From the NCBI GenBank assembly GCA_946894095.1, contig OX335657.1, positions 16,058,001 through 16,122,000 on the forward strand: DNA of 64,000 bases, given 5' to 3'. Positions 36,540-48,433 of this stretch are shown here, piece after piece. The position numbers were made by a program, and so were the translations under genes. A model generated the notes under the pieces. It made no database searches and was not told where the DNA came from. It saw nothing but the letters and a program-made list of their open reading frames with translations. Positions within the stretch are counted from its first letter, which is position 1, and every line of letters starts with the position of its first letter. This DNA is from Incurvaria masculella (lineage: Eukaryota > Arthropoda > Insecta > Lepidoptera > Incurvariidae).

Positions 36540-37040
36540 CTAGCGAACGTCAGGCGATCCTACACAGAGCCAATGGGAGAGGACCACAAAGGCAGCCATC
36601 TTGTTCGCCCGCCACGGCGCGATCGCGTCTCGCCACCACAGACTGCCAACCGCCGCGAGTGACGCAAGTCGCGTCCCGGGGTCTTGCCGTCGCCGCTCTC
36701 GGGTTGGCTCAGTGCAGCACAACCGCACCCTCCGTCTCTTCGGGGCCCACCCCGTGCTCCTTGGAGTGGGCTCCGCCAACGATTCGCCCTGTGCTGCGGT
36801 GCGTCCAGCCCTGAGGAGAGGCCCAGCCGCTTGAACTTCGCCGCATGGGGGCAGGCGCCATTCGCCGCCCGACCACGTGCTCGAGGCGCTCCATGACCCC
36901 TGAGTCCGAGTGGGGTCCTCCATCGACTCGCCCTGTGGTGCGGTGCGTCCACAGTTGAGCGGATACAGCCGCTCAAACTTCGCCGCGCGGGGGCAGGTTC
37001 CATTCGCCGCCCAACCTCGTGCTCCAGGCATCACCTCAAC
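36540..37040. repeat. GC-rich block with ~130-bp tandem units
   Basis: Very different in base composition from its surroundings. 'gtgctcc/g' near 36756, 36889 and 37019 marks about two units of 130-133 bases. Each holds 'cgccctgtgStgcggtgcgt' and 'aacttcgccgcRYgggggca' followed by 'ccattcgccgccc'. ORFs on both strands are composition artefacts. GC-rich tandem monomers like this resemble the 5' UTR/promoter of a LINE, or a CpG-rich promoter; no LINE ORF follows. Confidence 0.6.
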
Positions 37041-40000
37041 TAGGTACCGTATCGAACTTTGTTTTTGCTGGCATTAGAGTCAGTGCGCGGAACACTTCTC
37101 AGTGTCGTCGTTCGTATTAGGGGGCCCAATTAGAAACCTACTGTATTTCTTTACCTACTTGTATATTTTTGTGTTTATGCTCGTACTAGAACATCGGTTG
37201 TTGTTTCTGTTTGTAAATATTTAATCATTCATAATACATGGTGCATTAACTTAATTTATCTGTGCTTTTGATTTGGTGAGACAGAATTACTATAAGTCTA
37301 TTTCAGATAAGTGCGATGCACCGCGCACCCCTCCACTTTTACGAGAACAATAGGCTTGCTTGTGATTAGTGCGTTAACTTCGACGGCGTCGGTTATCCGG
37401 CCTATTCCACACGTGCGCTTTCTTTTAGTTGTGACTCGGACTTTGTACGGTACGGACGTTTTTACCAAACATATACTGTGCGAGGAGCCATTCATGGCCA
37501 TTATTAAAAATGTAAGATGTCGCATTTCTGTGGCAACTGGGAATAAAAAAAACACATGTATATTATTTAAAAAATATGATACTAAGTCAAAAATTGCAAA
37601 GGATTTATTTTTATTATTATTATGACAGGTATTTTTATAAATACACAAAAAGGGAAGGGACATTCCAAAAGAAAACATTTGTTCCAAAATGGGGACGTCT
37701 TTAAAATAATATGAGCAATGTATGAAAAAAATCTTATTTTTTATATTTTAAATGACTGTATTTTTTTATTCTTAGCGATTAAAATAACATTCGTGTTATC
37801 AATACTAACGTGTAATCATAAAATAAAAATATGGTTTGTTAACACAACTTTTATAAAAAATACGGGTAAATTCTTTATGTTAATTTTTTTAAAAATTCCT
37901 CCGTGTAAAACGGGCCGCCCGCACATTTCGAATATTTGCACGTGATTTGGTGTAAGGGTTGCCGCCCACTTGTGTTCTCTCCTTTTCTGTCATACGCAGT
38001 ACATAGAGTGAGAGGGGCTTATGCATCGCGGTTAACTGAATTAGAGTATACCCATCTTGTGACGTATGGTTAAGGCGCTAGGACTAGCCAACTACTCGCG
38101 CCATACAAATGCACTTTTTAACAAATGTAATAATATGTAGTGAAACGCTTCAGCAAATTCAAATAGAACTCCAGACTGATAATGGATTGTTAATATTTTT
38201 TTATTCCATCATTTATTTAAATAATAATAAAAATAAAAAAAGTTGATTTTTCTCATTAGAAATCTGAAAGTCATTCGATTTCTAGATATAAGCAAAAACA
38301 GCATATATGCATAAACAAAAAATTCCATTTGCTTTTAGATTTCTAAATTTAGTCAAAAAAGTTCGGAAATGGACACCGTTTCCGCAATGTATTTTGTATA
38401 GAAAAAGGAAACATACATTAACGAAAATCATTCGATTCCTAGACAAGGAATCATATATTGTAAGGATGACACTTATAATCGTCAGACTTAGTTAGTTTAC
38501 TTGGGGTGCCTCGTCTAACTTTGCGATTTGGCTAGTACCAGGCCCTTAAGGACCTGGCCCCGCTCACCGACTGATATCCACATGGCATTAACCTCTTAAC
38601 CATACGTCACAACTGGCGTCACGCACAGCGTAGAAATGTCCCCCCAGACGTACCTTTCTCTCCATAAAAAATAAATAACTTAAATCATACCATTACAAGA
38701 TAACAAACAGACTTTCTTTCTTAAGTTTAGACATACTTTTGTATCAGACTAAAATGTTTTCTGCTGATTTTTTTAAACTCATTTCTAATGTGTTTCATTC
38801 AGGTGTCGCTGTGAAACCTCAAATTAAAAGGAACATTTTGATTTAATGAGAACACACAAACATGTTTTCCAGGTTAAAAGTTGAAGGTTTATTGCCTGAA
38901 TATTAAACTGAAATACCATTTAATTTCATGACGGCCTACCTTTAACATATACCTACTTACCAAAAGATATCAAGCTGTATTAAGCTGCGTCAGTTTAAAA
39001 AATCTACTTGCTTGAGCTTACAAAATTTTGACGTGAATTCGATTAACGTCTTACTCGAGGTTCGGCTGAGGTGCTGCCTCCACTGTCATGTAACGAAATC
39101 GTGTACAGCGCGAAGCTTGTACATTTGTAACTTACGATAATAATGTTATTTACCATACAACATATGATATACTCCAACAGATCGCTACGAGTATATAACA
39201 TTTAATGCCGGATTTGGGGCCGGACGCGAGGGACCTATTTTTGACGCAAGTATTGGTTATAGTAAATCAAACGATTTTTTTAATATTCAAGTATGAAGAT
39301 AATCGTAGTTTAATTTCCCCGATGTTTTCAATGTTGCCATACTATGATTTTTGACTCCCTCGTATTATTTGGGCAATCACGATTTATTTGACAGACCCTA
39401 AATTGTCACATCGATTTTGATCTTTTATTTACAACAGGAATTTGTTTATTTATTCAGGAAGAAATACGCTGTGACTCTGTCTTTTTAAAATTATTGAAAG
39501 AAAAAGTTGTGGATGGAATAACTGATTAAAATAAAATAAATAGATAGATACGGCTTATTTCACGGCAGAAAATATTAACAATCATTCAATATCTGTAGAA
39601 TGATTCACACCTAATGGGATTAATACTTCTCACACATATGAAAAGAAAGATTTGAATTTAAACAGCGAACATCATGTAAATAATACTTTGCATCAAGAAC
39701 CAATAAACTGAAATAGTATCGTAAAGAATAAATAAAATAATTATGTAGTTTTTCAGATTAAATAGGTACCTGAAAAATACTCACAATAATATATCTTTGA
39801 TCTAGTCTCCATTTCAAATCGTTCTTGTTGCTACTGTGTCGAAACAGACACTGCGCGTTTGTTACCTCAACATGATACCACCCATCGGCGGCGGGTCACG
39901 GTTCCTGTAAGCAAAAGATATGATAACGGTGTTTTGATGCGTTTATTGGTTTAACATGATTGATCATAAAACGACCGTGTCAATTTCTCATCAATTTCCG

Positions 40001-40300
40001 TTCACTTGCTTCATACGGTTTCGTTTATTTTTCTATGTAAGCAGGTATGCAGAATTTGTATTGTTTCTGCCTATAGAATGAATATCATAAATAAATAAGT
40101 CAAACAGCTAATCTGGTTTTCTGTAGCTGCTAGTAATAGTAGCTGCACACCTCCGCTTATGTAGAATTTTCAGCGACGAATAATGTTAATATTTGTTATA
40201 ATTGTATAGTATCAAGAGAACGCGTCTATCTTCATTCAACGCGCGCTACTAACTTCATACTTAAATTGGCAATCGATACATTGTTGTGAAATTGTAATTG
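37041..40300. other. No gene seen
   Basis: AT-rich intergenic DNA. An 18-base inverted repeat (SttgtgacgtatggttaagR) lies at about 38057-38075 and 38595-38613 and may bound an old element. The overlapping + and - strand ORFs at 37298-37687 lack domain or splice support. Confidence 0.45.
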
Positions 40301-40307
40301 GCAATGG

Positions 40308-40490
40308 TAATCTGTGGCGCTGCGTTGCGGTGTTGTGTTTTGTAGTTTGCGCTTATTTTGAGCTAAAATTCCTTTTTCTGGCTTAAGCTGGAGCTCTGCT
40401 GAGGGTCTATAGTATTCATTTCAAGTCGCATTCAAATTTCACTGGTCTGAACATGAAATGTGACGAGAAAGACGTGAGTACGAGATTTGG
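40308..40490 (+). promoter_or_regulatory. First copy of a duplicated promoter / first exon
   Basis: About 185 bases (atctgtggcgctgcgttgcg ... gacgtgagta) are repeated at 41957-42140 with a few substitutions and a small insertion. The copy ends with an ATG (40453), seven codons (MKCDEKD) and a consensus donor 'gac|gtgagt' at 40474. The conservation of start codon and donor in both copies suggests a 5' UTR plus first coding exon. Confidence 0.55.
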
Positions 40491-43400
40491 ATCCTTTTAA
40501 CATATGTACCTACATAATATGTATATTTTGATGGCATTTCATTTTTGTTATTAGCCCTTTTTAGGGTTCCGTACCCGTACAAAAACGGAACCCTATTACT
40601 AAGCCTCCGCTGTCCGTCCGTCCGTCCGTCTGTCACGGACTGTTTCTCTTGAACCGTAATAGGTCGGTAGCTGAAATTTTCACAGAGTGTGTATTTATTT
40701 TTCCGCTATAACAACAAATAGGCAAAATTAAACCTGATTTTTTTGTGTTAAATCTTATACGATGGTACGGAACCATTCGTGTGCGAGTCCGACTTGCACT
40801 TGGCCGGTTTTTCTTCTTCCCAAACTTAAAATGGGATACTACCTAGCCACTTGTTTTCATGTACCCCACTCACTATTCATATTATTTCTACTAGATTGCT
40901 TGGAATGGGTTACTTTTTGTTGTAGTTGAAGTCAGCAGGGTAGCAGGCAAATACAGTGATATGATAAAGATAGTACATACAAGTTAATTTTTCCAGTGGG
41001 CCTAAGGGGAGTCATGAGGCCGATTTCGATAAAACTAAAGCTGCATTATTAGATTTTTGGAAAAACCGTTTTCGTAGCTTGGAATCGAACTCGTTGATTT
41101 TGAGAAAAATAAAGCAACCTGTATTATTGCTCATCAAAACATCAAACAAATCCTGTGAAGTAATGTTATATGGCAAACTAAAGGAAAGAGTTGATTTTTA
41201 ATAAACTTATTTAAATTTTCATTGCACGAATAGACGGCTGAGCTAATCAATGTTCAAACACGTCGCTTTTAGTGGACCGCATGGAGTTCCTTTCATACTG
41301 TCCATACAAAGTGAAGTGTTGAATCATGTTTATTTTGATTTTGATTTTTTGTCCTTTCGTGCACTCGGCCCTTATATTAGAGATGTTGCTCTGAGGTGCG
41401 TTTCTGAATAGAACAAAGCCACGAAACTCATATTCTTAGAATATCATAAAATACCTAGTTTCCGTTATCCAAGGCCAACGGTTCAAAAAAATCAACGCAA
41501 AAATAAATCGATTGTGTAGATGTTACAGGAGCCGCGATAATTTAGTATAGGTAACACTGATTGTGTTGTACCCAACATGGTCAGGGATCAAATGTTATCA
41601 AAGACTTCTCTCGTCTTCCGATGTTGCAGTCGAGTTCTAGTTTTGGGCTAATATCATAACGGTAGACGTGTCGCATTATCGAAAACGAGATCTCTTGCAT
41701 TCCCTATTGGTGATGCATATGTTGGCGATGCAAATATTGGAGACAATATTCTATATTCTATGATTGGAGAAGGCAAATACATGGGCACCTCCTTGGCGAC
41801 GCATCCGCGGGCCAGTCGCAGCTCCGTCGCTGGCGACAGACATGCGACCGGTCCGCAGTTGCCTCGCCAGCGATGGAGATATTGGCGAGGCAGATATTGC
41901 CGAGAGATATATGGAGTGTTAATGATAATTGTTAACACAGAACAGAACACATATATGGCAATCTGTGGCGTTGCGTTGCTGTGTTGTGTTTTGTAGTTTG
42001 TGTTTGTGATGTTTATTTTGAGCTAAAATTCCTTTTTCTGGCTGAAGCTGGAGCTCTGCTGGGGGTTTAAAGTATACATTTCAAGTCGCATTCCAATTTC
42101 ACTGGTCTGAACATGAAATGTGACGAGAAAGACGTGAGTACACATGCAGGATTTGGTAATGTTTTGCAAATGGATGTCCACCGTTTTTGGTAGAATTTTA
42201 TCTGCGTAGAACCACCAAACCTCAGGTTCTGTTCTGTATTGAATTGAATGCTTATTCTATGAATATTTTGCTCATGCACATTGCGTACAAATTTGAATTC
42301 AATTATAAACACGTCAATAACCCCTGACCGTTGTAGTCATCCTAAAGGTCTAGCGAACTGTTCTCATGTGGTATTTTCCTAAGCATAAGTGGATAAGTCA
42401 GGATTTTAAAGAAAGTGATTTTTTAAAGATTTTTTTAGGTTAGGTTTTCTATTTCCGATGTTTTTTTGGGGTTGGGTTACAAGGCTAATTTGAATCAAAG
42501 ACATTTTGTATTTTTAAAACTGATCTTCGGACTGGCCATGGAGCGGTTAGGGTTTAGGCGAACTTGTAGAAATAGCCATGTTATTAGTCCCGCATCTCAG
42601 ATTTATAAGGCCCTTTGCAAAATTTGATTTTCTGATTTGACTATATCAGCCGAGAAATCTATGCTATAACAAACCAAAGTGCAGAGAGTGTGCATGTTTT
42701 GACAGCACAAAAACCTTTAATGGTAAACATACTTACTCAATCGGCCCTCAAAATACGTGATTCTTATTTATCTACGGTCCATGTCGGTGCCGAGGTCTAT
42801 AAAAAAATTACTAAGGTTTATTCTATTTATAGACCACAACCTAAGCGGTCCATATCGGTGTCATAACAATATTTTTTTTTCGATTTGTCTATTAAATTCT
42901 TGGGATGGATGTTGGCCGGTCCCCTCCACTCGCAAACAGCAACCAAAACTATATCGGGTTTGGTCTCTGTGCAGCTGCTGGCGCTAGCCGGGGGTAGGGC
43001 AACATCCTTCCCAGGCATTCTACATAGTGTTATGATGAAAATGATTAACTTTTACCTTTTTTTTAATTACCAGAGTCGTGCCCATAAAAATACTTTCACC
43101 AGATGGTTCGTAATAGTCCAAATTAACATCCCAGACCGCCAGCTAGTTGCTAAGAATGTGTACCTAATGTAAACCGCAGCCCAGGTCGACTCGATACCGT
43201 GTTGTACCTATTATATATTTGTGGCAAGAGAAACTGTAATGTAATGAAACCAGAAATGCACGACTCAACAGCTGACTTTGTTTTGTGACAGGCAGTACTT
43301 ACACACTAGGGAAGTTCGACAGCTGTGTGTTGTGACACGGCTGATATTGGGGGTGTGAGCATGACTCGATAGGTGTCTGTTAAAGGAGCATACAGGATTT

Positions 43401-44291
43401 TGCTTGTATGCAAGGCTAAAAATGTCCTTTTTTTTATTATTTACAACTACCGTTATGATATTAGCCCAATACACCACATTCTCGAAGGAATTAGCTGCCA
43501 GGACCTTCCCTCTATGAGCACGGCTACATTGAACTGGATGGAAAACACGGACAATTTTTCATTGCCGCTTCGACCATCTTTTCATCCAATGCGATGGTAC
43601 CAACCCGGGCGGGCTTAAACCCTACCACCTAGTAGGGGAAAGGGGACCTACAGTTTTACATGGACTCCGAACCATGGAGCAGCTCGCATTCGTGACGAAA
43701 TGCACTTATCAAACTCTGAAAGAGAAAGACAGTGGTGCATGTCGGAATTGAACCCAAGCCTCTGGTATGCTAGGCCACTCCCTGCGCCACTAGGCTACGA
43801 GCCGCTCCAGCCGTACTTATTTTATAGCCATGCTTATTAAGCTGTGCCTTGTGTGTGTTGTGTCACAGGAGACAATAGGGGCGTGCACGCGACTCGACAG
43901 CGCCCTGCACCAGCTCGGCATGCTGAGCTCCATCACTGAGGCGCGTCGCGACTTCCTTCGCGAGAGTCGCACCAACTTCGGCATCATGCGCATGAACACA
44001 CGCTTCGTCTCCAACGTCACCGTCGGCTATTGCATGAAGCGCACGCTCCGGGCGCGCGTCTGCCCGTACTCCCCGCCCCACCGCCACCGCACCAGGAGCG
44101 AGAGCTCGGAGAAGGACGCGGAGGTGCACGGCGAAGTTGCGCCGCTCGAGGGGTGGGTGCTGAAGAGCGGCACGCTGAAGCGGTGTCAGTCGGCGGAGAG
44201 CCTCGGCGGTGCGGCGGAGGCGGCGCGGGGCGAGGAGCACGACGTGGAGGGCGTCTCGACGAGGATCGAGAAGTTGCAAGTGGACGAATGA
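40453..44291 (+). CDS. Probable small gene with alternative duplicated first exons; protein unrecognised
   Basis: The terminal exon 43869-44291 (stop TGA 44289-44291) follows a good acceptor 'tgtgtcacag|gag'. It encodes 140 residues with high GC and strong coding bias, starting 'ETIGACTRLDSALHQLGMLS'. A plausible first exon is 40453-40473 or its duplicate 42113-42133 (both MKCDEKD|gtgagt). Both end in phase 0 and join the terminal exon in phase, giving about 147 residues. Other exons in between cannot be excluded. The protein has an N-terminal helical, Arg-rich half ('ITEARRDFLRESRTNFGIM'), a basic His/Arg stretch, then a Ser/Glu-rich tail with 'LKRCQSAESLGG', a possible phosphosite region. 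No signal peptide, and no domain that I recognise. The terminal exon is well supported; its link to the first exons is inference. Confidence 0.55.
40558..40813 (-). repeat. Dispersed lepidopteran repeat, copy 2 (minus)
   Basis: Reads 'agggttccgtacccgtacaa...cctccgctgtccgtccgtcc...gtgcgagtccgacttgcact'. It is the reverse complement of the copies at 30553 and 54935. Confidence 0.85.
40995..41215. mobile_element. MITE related to 54466-54758, partial
   Basis: Shares 'gagtcatgaggccgatttcg', 'gagaaaaataaagca', 'aacaaatcctgtgRagtaat' and 'gttgatttttaataaact' with the complete element at 54466-54758. The right terminus is missing, and a family-P MITE arm (41222-41375) follows directly. Confidence 0.65.
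41222..41375. mobile_element. Family-P foldback MITE, single-arm copy
   Basis: 'ttgcacgaatagacggctga...caaacacgtcgcttttagtg...gtcctttcgtgcactcggcc' matches 24355-24510. Confidence 0.7.
41957..42140 (+). promoter_or_regulatory. Second copy of the duplicated promoter / first exon
   Basis: Direct repeat of 40308-40490. Contains ATG at 42113, codons through 42133 and the donor 'gac|gtgagt'. The copies differ by point changes and a 'gtgatg'-type insertion near 42005. About 1.5 kb of repeats (lepidopteran repeat, two MITEs, a GC-rich 'ggcgacgc...gcctcgccagcg' inverted block near 41790-41900) separates the two. Confidence 0.55.
43457..43808 (-). repeat. SINE with tRNA-like head, minus orientation
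   Basis: Reading right to left, the head complement 'ccactaggctacgagccgct' and B-box complement 'ggaattgaacccaagcctct' match the copy at 19835. The body 'acccgggcgggcttaaaccc' and tail 'attagctgccaggaccttcc' follow. It ends 60 bases before the acceptor of the terminal exon at 43869. Confidence 0.8.
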
Positions 44292-44783
44292 GCGCAGTGC
44301 TGTGTCGTGTAGTGATATTTGGGAACAAATTCATAATCCGAAGATAACTTAGAATCGTGGGTGTGTTTATTAGTATGAATTACAAGGGTGAGCTTGAGTG
44401 TAACTATGCTGTGTTTTTAGGTTTCTATTGTGTCACTGTATTTTTTTATGAATGTATAATGCTAGAAGCATGTTAGTATTGTAGCTTATGATTCGATGTG
44501 TCCTAATCTCATTCTGATATTGCCTAATAGTGAAAACTATGGTATTTTCAATGAGATCGACCCAATACAGTATGCAGTATTTATACAGTGCATTTACATA
44601 ATTTTTGATGAAACTAAATTCAAAGCACTACTGTAAATTTTGTTTTGTTTCTAAGTAGCAACATTTCTAAATTGTGTGTTAGATAATAATTTCACAGAGC
44701 TTATAAAAAGACGATCCCAAGGAATGTCTTAACATTTGAGTTTTTTTTGTTACTTAGAATGGCCTGTAAGCTATGTGCCCAAT

Positions 44784-45264
44784 ACAAACGTTGTGAACTG
44801 ATCATTCGAAAACCGCTGTTCCAATTTACTTGATAGATGGTATCTTATATTACGCAATAAATATCTGTCTGTGTACAGTCAACCAAAGGTTAAAGGATAC
44901 ACTTCCGGTTAAACGTAAAAATTAATGGTGTTTAAATACAACCTCTGATTAAATTTTTTTAGAGTTCAGTTTACTTAGTAGCTAGTAGACATCCTAAACT
45001 ATGTTTGAATCCATATTCAACACTATAATGGTTTCAAAAAGTCAAAGTATTTGACTGTTCATCTTTTCATTCAACCGGATGTGTATCCTAAACTCTTTGT
45101 TCGACTGTACATGTAATTTTTTTTAAATGAAAATTTTGTCAAACCACAGCAGAATATGAAATTTCTGTGGCTTCACCCTGAACATTTTTTTTTGATAAAA
45201 CAAATACCAAATATCCAATGAATTGGAACAGTGGTTTTAAACATGTTTGAAAACTATGTTTGCA
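44784..45264. mobile_element. Foldback MITE, family F, copy 2 (diverged)
   Basis: 'aaaaccgctgttccaattta' on the left and 'caatgaattggaacagtggt' on the right are inverted. The outer ends are 'atacaaacgt' and 'aactatgtttgcatggg'. A further partial copy lies at 45838-45965. An AATAAA at about 44858 could serve the upstream + strand exon. Confidence 0.6.
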
Positions 45265-46059
45265 TGGGGTGCGTAGCTTTTGGATCCTTGCATTCAAATT
45301 GAAGCCACATTTCACTCAAAATGTTTGATTTTGGTGTTTGTTTTATTTGACATCCTATATTTTTTATGTAAAACCTTGGATATGTTGGGTTGCCTTTGTG
45401 ACAGAATACAGAATATTTCCAAGCAGTTTGTGATAATTTATAAATTTTTGGAAACCAAACATGTAAATGTTGCCATAATGTGTGTATTGTTAAGGTATAC
45501 TAACGGAATCCCTCACTATCTACGTGGCTTCAAGCAAAATTCGGTATTTTAATGAACCCATTTAAAATTGTATGGGCTTAGTGCAATACATGATGTAATT
45601 TCTTAGAATGCAAAGATATTTAATAGTAGGGTTATAGGTAGTGTAAGGTTGTGGAAGGCCCTCGGGTACTATTGCTACTATTAAATATCTTAGTACAAAA
45701 TTAAATTCTCCCATAAGATTGCTTACTTGTTTGGCATTGTTTGGGTTTGGCATTGCGGTGGAGGTAATTTCGACTTAAATAAACCAGTGATTTAGCAATT
45801 ACATTTCAATAATGTATAACAACAGTAAAAGTCTGTTCCAAAATGAAAAAAGTTAAAATCTGTTCCAATTTACTTGATATTTGGGATCTAATATCTGACA
45901 ATTAATATCCATCTACACGTTTTTGTTTTTTTTTCCAAAATTTTATCAATTGTCAAACCACAGAGAAGAAACTTTTTTTTATAAAAATGTTCTTTTTTCC
46001 GGTAATTTTTACTTCATTTATATTTAAAAAAGAACGAAAATGTGTAGACCTCAATGTCA

Positions 46060-46306
46060 GGATGGGTGGCCGTTTTCGACCTCTGAGACTGATGTTCATA
46101 TTCCACCTTCCTTACCATTACATCTTTACATACATCGCGTCCGAGTTGGTACCATCGCATTGAAAAAAAATTGTTCGAAACGGCAATGTCAATTGTTCAT
46201 CTTTTCCATTCAGTTGTAGCCGTTCAATATAAGGAGGTCCTGGAATGTGGGGGTTGATCTAATTTTAATGACGGGTGCTGTCATCCATGTCCAGTTTCAT
46301 AAAAAA
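46060..46306 (+). repeat. SINE, diverged copy with 5S-like 'ggatgggtggcc'
   Basis: 'caggatgggtggccgttttc', 'gagttggtaccatcgcattg', 'cagttgtagccgttcaatat' and 'atccatgtccagtttcataa' follow in the family order. Confidence 0.6.
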
Positions 46307-46499
46307 ATATTTTGTTTTCTCAGATGTTTCTTTTATTATTGTAGATAAAACAAATAACGATCGACCTTAACTAAGTTTTCTGCTTAAAGTTGCTGATAGA
46401 AATGTTACTGTAAATACTTTTACTGCATAACATTTCTAATGGAAATGTTGCTGTAAATTCCCAAAATCCGTAAATTCGTTTTTCCTACTAAATACCAAA

Positions 46500-47095
46500 A
46501 GTATCTGAGGCTGAGATAAATAGTTGTAACCAAAACTAAGGCTAACTAAACGTAGTACTTTGTGACATCACTTGCATGACTTTGACATTTCGTCCATACA
46601 AAATGAGTCAAAGTGGCGTCACAGAGTACTACTTTTCGTTAGTCTCATGCTGAGATTCATAGGCTGAGATAAATAGTCGTAACAGAAACTAAGGCTGAGA
46701 TAAATAGTCGTCACCGAAACTAATGTTAACACAAAGTAGTACTTTGTGACATCACTTTGACACGTTTTGTGTGGACGAAATCTCAAAGTAATGCCAAGTG
46801 ACGTCACAAAGTACTACTTTGCATTGGCATTCGTTTTGGTGACGACTATTTAAAGTAATACTTTGTGACCTCATGTTGACACATTTTGTCACAAAATGAC
46901 GCCTGAAAGTCTTACTTTTGGTTAGTCTTAGTTTCTGTTACGACTATTTATCTCAGCCATAGACATTACTTGTGCTTGGCTTAGCCAATGTCAAAATGGA
47001 CAGTCGGACTTTGGCTCAGCCAAGTACAAGTAATCTCTACGAATCTCGGCATCAGTTTATGTTACGACTATTTATCTCAACCTAAGAGCATCAGA
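46500..47095. repeat. Cluster of minisatellite units and inverted 'actttgtgacRtcac' blocks
   Basis: 31-bp units as in 29467-29940 occur at about 46505, 46663-46720 (plus) and, inverted, at 46935 and 47063. Between them, 'agtactttgtgacatcactt' and its complement recur several times (46550, 46610, 46735, 46795, 46855). This looks like repeated nested insertions of one foldback element whose ends carry the minisatellite unit. Confidence 0.6.
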
Positions 47096-47689
47096 TTATG
47101 TTTCTGAGGTAACTGCCTCAGTAAGAACGGTTGTTTCTGACGCCAATAGTTACTTCCCGCATTTACTAGTAAAACGGCTTCAGGTGTTTACGGATGGTAA
47201 CATATACATAATTGTAAATAGAAAAAGAATGCTGTCCATACTGTCATTATATGGGCATTCTTGCATAATGCCACGCCCAGCCATTAGTTAGATAGTGAGG
47301 GATAAATGTATTGATTAATCGAAATGTCACGGACTTATTCCGTGTGCAGTGAACCTTTTTATGAAGTTGTGTGAGGACTTTGATCCGTGCTACCTCATGC
47401 GATGCCGTCGCCCTGTCATCGCGCAAACTTTACTATTTGTGTGTACATTAAGTGTTGTCATTTACAATGGTAATTTGTTAATAAATTTATGTTGAAGCTT
47501 TTATTTATTAATGCATTATAAATTAATCCCATTTCCGATTCTAAAGCATGTTTACGTAACCTTGCTTTTGTTTTTCGTTAGTTTTTTGTTTCCGTAAGCA
47601 TCTGAAAATTGCGTTCCCCATACAAAAAAGTTAGAAAACCACTGTTCCTATGGGTAAGCAAACAGTTGTAGATGTTGCATGACCAACCT

Positions 47690-48025
47690 CCATACCTCGG
47701 TAGCCCACTGGCGTGACGCCTTGCGATTCGATAAGCTTGGTGAAGCACCTCTGAGCACGGTTGGGTTATGGATGGGTACCAATTTTCAACCGTTGAGGCT
47801 GGCCGTGGTTTGGATTCCATGTAAAACTGTTAGGTCCCCTTACTTACAAGGTGGTAGGGTTAATCCCGCCCGGGTTGGTACCATCGTATTGAACGGAGGT
47901 CGAAGCGGAAATGAAAATTGTCCATGTTTCCATCCAGTTATTTTTTTTTTTAAAAACGAACGTCAAAATTCATTCAATCAAACGGTCAGTCTGGTGTTAG
48001 CCATCCATTTCTAGCTACATAAAAA
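47690..48025 (+). repeat. SINE with 5S-like head
   Basis: 'ctcggtagcccactggcgtg' at the start, then 'cacctctgagcacggttggg', 'ttatggatgggtaccaattt', 'tcccgcccgggttggtacca' and a tail with a 40-base non-family replacement near 47945-47985. It ends 'catttctagctacataaaaa'. Confidence 0.7.
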
Positions 48026-48433
48026 CATTTTTTTGGTGAACTTACACACTTACATTTCGTCCGTATACTCGTAAAACCCGCTAATTGAAATTTTTTTGGT
48101 AAAATGAGTTAATGCAGATCTACCTTATTTTCCAAGCTCTTTCTTATGGCTCATCATTTCGAAACTCATTAATTCAATTAAAGGGTTTATCAGTATACTG
48201 ACAATATATAACGTGCCACTGATGGGTTCTCAAGGTATTTTGTGCATCCAAATGAAAACAATACATTCTCGAAACATTTAATATTCGCACTGACTTAGAA
48301 AGAATGTAACAAACTTAAAATTAAGACAAGGAGTGACAGAGAAAGTATTGCACAGCATTGGCACTGCGTCGGTCGCATCCATTGAGGTTTGTTCAAAACT
48401 CGCACTGCGATGGCCTCGTCCGCTACGGTTTGT

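Noticed and set aside
36540..37034. 164- and 147-codon minus ORFs in the GC-rich block
   Set aside because: Long ORFs occur in several frames because stop codons are rare at this base composition; the residues are Arg/Pro/Gly-rich without a domain.
42885..43025. Possible LINE endonuclease or exon fragment ('KPDIVLVAVCEWRGP' on minus)
   Set aside because: The match is short and I could not extend it into any recognised block on either side.
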